DNA of 14,130 nt from Lysobacterales bacterium (GTDB lineage: Bacteria > Pseudomonadota > Gammaproteobacteria > Xanthomonadales > Rhodanobacteraceae). The notes under the pieces were generated by a model. It was not told the origin of the DNA and made no database searches. It saw nothing but the letters and a program-made list of their open reading frames with translations. Positions 7,230-13,196 of this stretch are shown piece by piece. Numbering within the stretch: position 1 is the stretch's first letter; the number at the start of each line of letters is the position of its first letter. Location of the stretch: positions 1 to 14,130 of the forward strand of contig JAAFHE010000024.1 in the NCBI GenBank assembly GCA_013298265.1. The letters are read 5' to 3'. The position numbers and the translations under genes are program-made.

Positions 7230-8302
7230 GAGCCGGGCGAATCCCTGTAGCGCTGTATCTGCGCGCGGCCCACTTCCGCGACATCGCCGCCGGCAAGCCA
7301 GCATTGCTGCCAGGCGACCGTCATCGCGAGCGCTTGGGACAAGTCCCAACGGGGCCGCCAGCCAAGCTCCCGCTCCGCCAGTCCGGAGTCCAGACGCAAC
7401 AGGCCGGCTTCGTGCGGCTGGCCGTCGCCGATGTCGACGCCGACGGTCGCGGCGCCTCCCCACAGCGCGGCGAGCCGCCGCGCGACCGTTTCGACACTGG
7501 CGTCGTCGGCCGGTACGGGGCCGAAATTCCATGCCCGCGCGAAGCGACGGCCATCGGCAGCCAGCAGCGCCTGTGCTAGCTGGAGATAACCTGACAAGGG
7601 CTCGAGCACATGCTGCCAGGGTCTCACCGCATGCGGATAGCGCAGATGCACTGGGTCGTTGGCAGCGAACGCACGCAGACAGTCGGGAACCAGCCGATCG
7701 GCGGCCCAGTCGCCGCCGCCGATGACGTTGCCGGCGCGCGCCGTGGCGATCCGCGCGGCGTTTTCCGCGGTGAAGAAACTCGCACGGAAGCTGGCTACGG
7801 TGATTTCGCAGGCGGCCTTGCTCGCGCTGTAAGGATCGTTGCCGCCGAGCGCATCGCCCTCGCGAAACGCACGGCCGGTTTCATGGTTCTCGTAGACCTT
7901 GTCGGTGGTTGCGACGACGACCGCCTGCACGCTGCCGGACTCGCGCACCGCCTGCAACAAGTGCGCCGTGCCCATCACGTTGGTCGCGAAGGTACTGACC
8001 GGTTCGGCGTAGCTTTCGCGCACCAGCGACTGGGCCGCGAGATGGAACACGACCGAAGGACGTGCCGTTCCGAAGCAATGACGCAAGGCGTTGCGGTCGG
8101 CCAGATCGGCGCGCATGTCGCTCGCGAGCAGCCGCGCCAGACCGTAGGCATCGAACAGGTTCGGCTGCGTCGGCGGCGCCAGTGCGTAGCCGTGCACCCG
8201 TGCGCCCAACTGGTGGAGCCATAGGCATAGCCAGCCGCCCTTGAAACCGGTATGGCCGGTAACCAGAACGTCGCGCCCCGCCCAGCCCGTCGCAGCGTCC
8301 AT
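7226..8302 (-). CDS. rfbG: CDP-glucose 4,6-dehydratase
   Basis: This 358-residue short-chain dehydrogenase matches the typical length of RfbG/DdhB. The N-terminal NAD motif reads TGHTGFKG (15-22), the characteristic form in CDP-glucose 4,6-dehydratases. HLAAQSLVR (87-95), TTDKVYENHE (132-141) and the catalytic Y158-x3-K162 pair (DPYSASK) follow. It converts CDP-D-glucose to CDP-4-keto-6-deoxy-D-glucose, the branch point for many unusual deoxysugars. The preceding gene supplies CDP-glucose. No 3-dehydrase (DdhC/RfbH) gene is present in the window. The start ATG shares a base with the TAA of rfbF (TAATG). An in-frame start farther upstream exists but lies within rfbF and lacks family-like sequence. 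Confidence 0.95.
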   Translation of the reverse strand: MDAATGWAGRDVLVTGHTGFKGGWLCLWLHQLGARVHGYALAPPTQPNLFDAYGLARLLASDMRADLADRNALRHCFGTARPSVVFHLAAQSLVRESYAEPVSTFATNVMGTAHLLQAVRESGSVQAVVVATTDKVYENHETGRAFREGDALGGNDPYSASKAACEITVASFRASFFTAENAARIATARAGNVIGGGDWAADRLVPDCLRAFAANDPVHLRYPHAVRPWQHVLEPLSGYLQLAQALLAADGRRFARAWNFGPVPADDASVETVARRLAALWGGAATVGVDIGDGQPHEAGLLRLDSGLAERELGWRPRWDLSQALAMTVAWQQCWLAGGDVAEVGRAQIQRYRDSPGS

Positions 8303-9072
8303 TACCACACTCGCCAGGGCGCGGCGCCGGACTGCCACAGATCTTCCAGCAGATTCTTTTCGCGCAGCGTGTCCATGGGCTGCCAGAAGCCGTGATGCGC
8401 AAACGCGCGCAGTTGGTCCCGACGCGCCAGTTCGGCCAGCGGTTCCCATTCCCAGCTAGTGCGGTCGCCCTCGATCAGATCGATGCAGCGCGGCGACAGG
8501 ATGAAGAAACCGCCGTTGATCAGACCACCGTCGCCGCGCGGCTTTTCGCTGAAGCCGGTGACCCGCTCACCGTCGATCTGTAGCGCACCGTAGCGGCCCG
8601 GAGGCTGCACCGCGGTGACCGTGGCCCAGCGACCGTGCGCGCGATGGAAGGCGATCTGACGCGTGATGTCCACATCGGCCACACCGTCGCCGTAGGTGAA
8701 GCAGAACGCATCGTCGTCACTCACGTAGGCAGCGACACGGCGCAGACGTCCGCCGGTCAGGGTTTCGTCGCCCGTGTCGACGAGTGTTACGCGCCAGGGC
8801 TCCGCATGCCGTTCGTGCACCTGCATCTGATTGGCGACCATGTCGAAGGTGACGTCCGACATGTGCAGGAAATAGTTGGCGAAATACTCCTTGATCACGT
8901 AACCCTTGTAGCCGCAGCAGATCACGAAATCATTCACGCCATGGGCGGAATAGCTCTTCATGATGTGCCACAGGATCGGCTTGCCGCCGATCTCGATCAT
9001 GGGTTTGGGCCGCACATGGGTTTCTTCCGAGATGCGTGTGCCCATGCCGCCGGCGAGTATCACAGCCTTCAT
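8302..9072 (-). CDS. rfbF: Glucose-1-phosphate cytidylyltransferase
   Basis: This 256-residue nucleotidyltransferase has the N-terminal nucleotide loop LAGGMGTR (6-13), RPKPM (21-25), [12 protein letters not shown] (28-39) and the metal-binding region [11 protein letters not shown] (125-135). It has the full length and start-to-end pattern of RfbF/DdhA. It makes CDP-glucose from CTP and glucose-1-phosphate in the cytoplasm, committing glucose-1-phosphate to the CDP-sugar pathway. The next gene, rfbG, uses the product and overlaps it. A good ribosome binding site (GGAGAA) precedes the ATG, and a 24-base gap separates it from the upstream glycosyltransferase gene, the only real gap inside this operon. 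Confidence 0.95.
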   Translation of the reverse strand: MKAVILAGGMGTRISEETHVRPKPMIEIGGKPILWHIMKSYSAHGVNDFVICCGYKGYVIKEYFANYFLHMSDVTFDMVANQMQVHERHAEPWRVTLVDTGDETLTGGRLRRVAAYVSDDDAFCFTYGDGVADVDITRQIAFHRAHGRWATVTAVQPPGRYGALQIDGERVTGFSEKPRGDGGLINGGFFILSPRCIDLIEGDRTSWEWEPLAELARRDQLRAFAHHGFWQPMDTLREKNLLEDLWQSGAAPWRVW

Positions 9073-9080
9073 CCGTGTTC

Positions 9081-9086
9081 TTCTCC
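9081..9086 (-). promoter_or_regulatory. Ribosome binding site of rfbF
   Basis: On the minus strand GGAGAA lies 8 bases before the rfbF ATG. Because the following genes overlap one another, this may be a main ribosome entry point for the whole sugar cassette. Confidence 0.55.
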
Positions 9087-9096
9087 GGCGCCAGCG

Positions 9097-9948
9097 TCAG
9101 TCGCTGCGTTTGTAGGTCAGCGCCGTGATCTGCTCGGAAATCAGGCCGATCAGGAACACGATCACGCCTGCGCTGAGCAGCAGCGCGCTCATGTTGGTGA
9201 AACGGTGAGCCGTCACGAAGGTATACAAGTAGTAACCCAGTCCGACGCCGAGGAAGGACAGGCTCACCGGCAGGAACAGCTTCAGCGGCGAATACAGCGT
9301 CGCGATCTTGAAGATGATGAGCAGGAAGCGGACGCCGTCACGCAGCGGCCGGATATGGCTCTTGCCCACGCGGCGCGCCACCGCAATAGGCTCGTAGGCG
9401 ACCGGGTAGGCACTGCGGAAGAACGCCATGGTGCAGGTCGTCGGGTAGGAAAACCCGTTCGGCAGCAGGTGCAGGAATTCGCGGAACTTGTCGGCGCGCA
9501 CCGCGCGGAAGCCGGACGTCAGGTCGGGCACGACGTGCTCAGTCATCCAGCTCGCCAGGCGGTTGTACAAGGTGTTGGCGAGTCCCCGGCCGACGCCGGC
9601 CTGGCCGGACCAGTCACGCGCGCCGACGACCATGTCATAGCCCTGCTCCAGGCGAGCCAGGAGCCGTTCGATGTGCGCCGGATCGTGCTGGCCGTCGGCG
9701 TCCATGAACACCAGGGTGTCGCCGCTGGCGGCGCGCGCACCGCGCTTGATCGCCGCGCCGTTGCCCATGGAATACGGGCTGGACAGACAACGGACCCCAT
9801 TGGCTGCACACAGCGCCGGCGTGTCGTCGGTGGAGCCATCGTCGACGACGATGATCTCATCGTCGGGCCGCGCCTGACGCAGGCGGGGCAACAGCTCACG
9901 CAGCGCAGGCGCCTCGTTCTTTGCGGGCAGGATGATACTGATCGGCAT
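9097..9948 (-). CDS. Membrane-anchored family 2 glycosyltransferase (DPM1/GtrB-like)
   Basis: This 283-residue protein has a GT-A domain with ISIILPAKNE (3-12), VVDDGSTDDT (34-43) and the metal-binding FMDADGQHDP (81-90). It then has SGFRAVR and two C-terminal transmembrane helices, at about residues 208-235 and 245-272. This layout is typical of polyprenyl-phosphate glycosyltransferases such as GtrB and dolichyl-phosphate mannose synthase relatives, which load a sugar onto undecaprenyl phosphate at the inner membrane. It is the first gene of the minus-strand operon. The start at MPISI is preferred because the conserved first strand begins there and AAGGTG lies 8 bases upstream; a start 22 codons earlier would add an uncharacteristic segment. 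Whether it uses the CDP-sugar made downstream is unknown, because most relatives use UDP- or GDP-sugars. Confidence 0.88.
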   Translation of the reverse strand: MPISIILPAKNEAPALRELLPRLRQARPDDEIIVVDDGSTDDTPALCAANGVRCLSSPYSMGNGAAIKRGARAASGDTLVFMDADGQHDPAHIERLLARLEQGYDMVVGARDWSGQAGVGRGLANTLYNRLASWMTEHVVPDLTSGFRAVRADKFREFLHLLPNGFSYPTTCTMAFFRSAYPVAYEPIAVARRVGKSHIRPLRDGVRFLLIIFKIATLYSPLKLFLPVSLSFLGVGLGYYLYTFVTAHRFTNMSALLLSAGVIVFLIGLISEQITALTYKRSD

Positions 9949-9956
9949 CAGCAAGG

Positions 9957-9962
9957 CACCTT
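9957..9962 (-). promoter_or_regulatory. Ribosome binding site of the first sugar-operon gene
   Basis: On the minus strand AAGGTG lies 8 bases before the ATG at 9948. This supports MPISI as the N-terminus of the glycosyltransferase over the in-frame start at 10014. Confidence 0.45.
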
Positions 9963-9974
9963 GGGGAGAGGGAA

Positions 9975-9980
9975 ATGATA
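9975..9980 (-). promoter_or_regulatory. Possible -10 element for the minus-strand sugar operon
   Basis: TATCAT on the minus strand matches five of six bases of the sigma-70 -10 consensus. It would give a transcript leader of about 20 bases before the ATG. No good -35 hexamer is seen at the expected distance, so this is tentative. Confidence 0.22.
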
Positions 9981-10112
9981 CGGCAAGCAGGATACATGCC
10001 CGCGCCACAGGCACGAACGCGCCGCCCGGCCGCTAGCCGGCGTCGGGGCGACTTCCTGAGGCCATGGAACGGCAAGGCTTCTTGAGCGCCGTCACAGTTT
10101 TGCCCCAGGCGA

Positions 10113-10141
10113 TTCAAAACGCTGCCAAACTGGAGTACATT
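10113..10141 (+). promoter_or_regulatory. Possible sigma-70 promoter for pilBCD
   Basis: TTCAAA (10113-10118) and TACATT (10136-10141) each match four of six consensus bases and are separated by the ideal 17 bases. This would place transcription start near 10148, about 28 bases before the pilB ATG. It is the best pair I found in a GC-rich region, but the matches are modest. Confidence 0.3.
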
Positions 10142-10175
10142 CTGCCGTAGTTTCGGGGGTTTACGTGGAATTCTT

Positions 10176-11900
10176 ATGGCTACGCAGATCAATCCGGCGA
10201 ATCTCGCTGGCCTGAGCGGCATCGCGCGACGTCTCGTCGCCGAAGGTTCCCTACCGGAACCCGATGCCCGCCGTGCCGTTGAGACTTCGACGAAGCAAAA
10301 GATTCCGCTGGGGACTTACCTCATCGACAACGGCATGGCCGACAGCCGAACCGTCGCCATGGCTGCCTCGGCCGAGTTCGGTGTGCCGCTTTACGATGTC
10401 AGCGCGATCGATTTCACGCAGCTGCCGCTGAAGCTGGTCAGCGAGGAACTGATCACCAAGCACCGCGCGCTGCCGCTGTTCAAGCGCGGCAACCGTCTGT
10501 TTGTCGGCCTGTCGGATCCGACCAACCTGCGTGCGCTGGACGAGATCAAGTTCCAGTCCAACCACAGTGTCGAGCCCATTCTCATCGACGAGCAGGGACT
10601 CGCCCGCGTCATCGAGCAGGCGCTGAGCCAGAACAGCTCGTCGGTCGACGTCGAAGGCGACGAAGGCCTCGAAAGCCTCGACATGAATTCCGGCGACGAT
10701 GAAGGCGATTCGGCCGGCGGCCACGACGCCAGCGGCAGCGACGACACGCCGATCGTGCGCTTCGTCAACAAAGTGCTCGTGGACGCGATCAAGCGTGGCG
10801 CATCGGATATCCATTTCGAACCGTTCGAGACCGAATATCGGGTGAGGCTGCGCATGGATGGCATGCTGCGCAAGGTCGCCGCGCCGCCGACCAAGCTCGC
10901 GCCGCGCATCTCCTCGCGCCTGAAAGTCATGTCGGGCCTGGACATCGCCGAACGGCGCGTGCCGCAGGACGGCCGCATCAAGCTCAACCTGTCCAAGGGC
11001 AAGTCGATCGACTTCCGCGTCAGCACCTGCCCTACCCTGTTCGGTGAAAAGGTCGTGCTGCGTATCCTTGATGGTTCGGCAGCCAAACTCGGCATCGAGA
11101 AGCTGGGCTATGAGGAAGACCAGAAGAAGCTGTTCCTCGACGCGATCGAGAAGCCCTACGGCATGGTGCTCGTAACCGGCCCCACCGGGTCGGGCAAGAC
11201 GGTATCGCTGTATACCGCCCTCAATATCCTGAATACGGAAGGCCGCAACATTTCGACGGTCGAAGACCCGGTCGAAATCCGTGTGCCCGGCATCAACCAG
11301 GTGCAACAGAACCAGAAGCGCGGCATGACCTTCGCCGCCGCGCTGCGTTCGTTCCTGCGCCAGGACCCGGACGTGATCATGGTCGGCGAGATCCGCGACC
11401 TCGAAACCGCGGAAATCGCCGTCAAGGCGGCGCAGACCGGCCACATGGTGCTGTCGACGCTGCATACCAACGATGCGCCGCAGACCATTTCGCGCCTGAT
11501 GAACATGGGTATCGCGCCGTTCAACATCACCTCGTCGGTGACGCTCGTGATCGCGCAGCGACTCGCCCGACGCCTGCATGAATGCAAGAAGCAGCATGTC
11601 CTGCCGCCGGCGGCGCTGCTGGCCGAAGGGTTCTCGGCCGACGAGATCGCGAGCCTGCAGATGTTCGATGCGGTCGGCTGCTCCGGCTGCAACGAGGGTT
11701 ACAAGGGCCGCGTGGGCGTCTACCAGGTCATGCCGCTAGCCGAGGACATTGCCAAGATCATTCTCGCCGGCGGCAACGCGATACAGATTGCCGATGCGGC
11801 GCGCGGCGCCGGCATCCGCGACCTGCGTGCATCTGCCGTGCTCAAGCTCAAGCAAGGCGTGACCAGCCTCGCCGAAATCAACCGCGTCACCAAGGATTAA
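10176..11900 (+). CDS. pilB: Type IV pilus assembly ATPase PilB
   Basis: This 574-residue hexameric ATPase powers pilin polymerisation at the inner membrane. The N-terminal T2SSE_N/MshEN-like domain covers about residues 10-150. An acidic, Asp/Gly/Ser-rich linker follows (about 158-190), then the secretion-ATPase core. The core has Walker A GPTGSGKT (335-342), Walker B DPDVIMVGE (397-405) with catalytic E405, and the His box TGHMVLSTLHTND starting near 421 with H423. The zinc-binding region near the C-terminus shows only three cysteines (C470, C502, C505), with H468 near the place of the fourth. The C-terminal GVTSLAEINRVT is typical of PilB. It is the first gene of pilBCD and its last codons carry the ribosome binding site of pilC. 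The sequence just upstream of its own ATG is a weak Shine-Dalgarno match. Confidence 0.97.
   Translation: MATQINPANLAGLSGIARRLVAEGSLPEPDARRAVETSTKQKIPLGTYLIDNGMADSRTVAMAASAEFGVPLYDVSAIDFTQLPLKLVSEELITKHRALPLFKRGNRLFVGLSDPTNLRALDEIKFQSNHSVEPILIDEQGLARVIEQALSQNSSSVDVEGDEGLESLDMNSGDDEGDSAGGHDASGSDDTPIVRFVNKVLVDAIKRGASDIHFEPFETEYRVRLRMDGMLRKVAAPPTKLAPRISSRLKVMSGLDIAERRVPQDGRIKLNLSKGKSIDFRVSTCPTLFGEKVVLRILDGSAAKLGIEKLGYEEDQKKLFLDAIEKPYGMVLVTGPTGSGKTVSLYTALNILNTEGRNISTVEDPVEIRVPGINQVQQNQKRGMTFAAALRSFLRQDPDVIMVGEIRDLETAEIAVKAAQTGHMVLSTLHTNDAPQTISRLMNMGIAPFNITSSVTLVIAQRLARRLHECKKQHVLPPAALLAEGFSADEIASLQMFDAVGCSGCNEGYKGRVGVYQVMPLAEDIAKIILAGGNAIQIADAARGAGIRDLRASAVLKLKQGVTSLAEINRVTKD
11892..11896 (+). 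promoter_or_regulatory. Ribosome binding site of pilC inside the end of pilB
   Basis: AAGGA lies 6 bases before the ATG at 11903 and within the last codons of pilB. It fixes the pilC start, although the same frame is open further upstream inside pilB. Confidence 0.6.
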
Positions 11901-11902
11901 CC

Positions 11903-13186
11903 ATGGCCACTGCAACGGTTCCCCGTAAGACCGCGGCCGCTGCCGCCGCGCAGCGCGGTCGGGCGCGCGCCGAAGTCAGCCAGCTACAGACCTTCGTCTG
12001 GGCCGGCAAGGACAAGCGCGGCGCGTCCATGAAGGGCGAGTACTCGGCCAAGAACGTCAGCCTGGTGAAAGCGGAACTGCGCCGCCAGGGCATCAATCCG
12101 ACGACGGTGAAACCCAAGCCCAAGCCCTTGTTCGGCGCGGCCGGCAAGACCATCAAGGCACGCGAAATCGCGGTCTTCAGCCGTCAGATCTCAGTCATGA
12201 TGCAGGCCGGCGTGCCGCTGGTGCAGGGCCTGGATATCATTTCCAGCGGCCAGTCGAACATCCGCATGAAGAACATGCTGGTCGCGATCAAGAACGATAT
12301 CGAAGGCGGTTCGACGCTCAACGAAGCACTGGGCAAATTTCCCGTGCAGTTCGACGAACTGTTCTGCAACCTGGTGAAGGCGGGTGAATCCGCCGGTGTG
12401 CTCGACACGGTCCTCGACACCGTCGCCACCTACAAGGAAAACATCGAGACCCTCAAGGGCAAGATCAAGAAGGCGATGTTCTATCCGGCCATGGTCATGG
12501 TGGTCGCGATCATCGTGTCGGCCATCCTGCTGATCTTCGTCGTGCCCCAGTTCGAAAGCGTGTTCAAAGGCTTCGGCGCTGACCTGCCTGCCTTCACCCA
12601 GATGATCGTTGCCGCGTCGCGCTTCATGACCTCGTACTGGTGGATGGTGCTGCTGATCGTCGGCGGCACGGTCGGCGCGCTGATCTTCCTGTACAAACGC
12701 TCGCCGGCCTTCGCGCACTTCTGCGCCCGCGCCGTGCTCAAGCTGCCCGTCATCGGACAGATCCTGCATCAATCGGCGATCGCGCGTTTCGCGCGTACGC
12801 TCGGCGTTACGTTCCGCGCCGGCGTACCACTCGTCGAAGCACTGGACTCGGTGGCCGGTGCCACCGGCAGCCCGGTCTACAACGCAGCGGTAAAGCGCAT
12901 CCGGGAAGACGTCGCGGTCGGCCACCAGTTGCAGCTGGCCATGCGCCAGGCACAGCTATTCCCGAACATGGTCGTGCAGATGGTCGCGATCGGCGAAGAA
13001 TCCGGTGCGCTGGACAAGATGCTGTTCAAGATCGCCGAGTTCTACGAGCAGGAAGTCAACAACGCAGTCGACGCACTGGCCAGCCTGCTCGAGCCGTTCA
13101 TCATGGTGATCATCGGCACGCTCGTCGGCGGCATGGTCATCGGCATGTACCTGCCGATCTTCAAGCTCGCTGCTGTCGTCGGCTGA
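11903..13186 (+). CDS. pilC: Type IV pilus inner-membrane platform protein PilC
   Basis: This 427-residue polytopic protein has two T2SSF domains, at about residues 92-215 and 295-418. The first contains FSRQISVMMQAGVPL (102-116) and the second the matching FARTLGVTFRAGVPL (306-320), the duplicated cytoplasmic helical bundle of PilC/GspF. Hydrophobic segments lie near 199-223, 254-273 and 399-426, giving the expected three-helix topology. The protein anchors PilB and PilT and passes pilin from the membrane into the growing fibre. The N-terminal 25 residues are rich in Ala and Arg, a slightly longer tail than is usual. It starts 2 bases after the pilB stop and is followed 10 bases later by pilD, so the three are surely co-transcribed. 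Confidence 0.97.
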   Translation: MATATVPRKTAAAAAAQRGRARAEVSQLQTFVWAGKDKRGASMKGEYSAKNVSLVKAELRRQGINPTTVKPKPKPLFGAAGKTIKAREIAVFSRQISVMMQAGVPLVQGLDIISSGQSNIRMKNMLVAIKNDIEGGSTLNEALGKFPVQFDELFCNLVKAGESAGVLDTVLDTVATYKENIETLKGKIKKAMFYPAMVMVVAIIVSAILLIFVVPQFESVFKGFGADLPAFTQMIVAASRFMTSYWWMVLLIVGGTVGALIFLYKRSPAFAHFCARAVLKLPVIGQILHQSAIARFARTLGVTFRAGVPLVEALDSVAGATGSPVYNAAVKRIREDVAVGHQLQLAMRQAQLFPNMVVQMVAIGEESGALDKMLFKIAEFYEQEVNNAVDALASLLEPFIMVIIGTLVGGMVIGMYLPIFKLAAVVG

Positions 13187-13196
13187 TCCTCGCCCG

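Larger units (their letters stand above)
9949..10175. other. Divergent intergenic region between the sugar operon and pilB
   Basis: These 227 bases separate two divergently transcribed operons and must contain both promoters. No gene is seen in it. A short perfect hairpin (CCGGC, 5-base loop, GCCGG) lies at 10026-10040 without a T-run, so it is not a convincing terminator. I looked for the GG-N10-GC spacing of a sigma-54 promoter on both strands and found no convincing site. No pilA-like prepilin start (a leader with GFTLIE) is encoded in it. Confidence 0.7.

Noticed and set aside
8635..9978. Long + strand open frame (447 codons) opposite rfbF and the membrane glycosyltransferase
   Set aside because: It is antisense to two genes with complete family motifs and its product is rich in His, Gln, Arg and Ala with no recognisable domain. 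This is typical of antisense frames in GC-rich DNA.
10026..10040. Perfect 5-bp GC hairpin in the divergent intergenic region
   Set aside because: The stem is short and no T-run follows on either strand, so it is not supported as a terminator or operator. Such palindromes are common in GC-rich DNA.
9949..10175. Possible sigma-54 promoter for the pilus operon
   Set aside because: I searched both strands for GG-N10-GC with TGGCAC/TTGCA-like context and found no acceptable match.
10251..11597. Long - strand open frame (448 codons) opposite pilB
   Set aside because: pilB is unmistakable on the + strand with Walker A, Walker B and His-box motifs. The antisense product has no domain and a composition typical of shadow frames.
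11582..11902. Upstream extension of the pilC reading frame inside pilB
   Set aside because: The extension lacks PilC similarity, lies wholly in pilB, and a ribosome binding site 6 bases before the ATG at 11903 fixes the start there.
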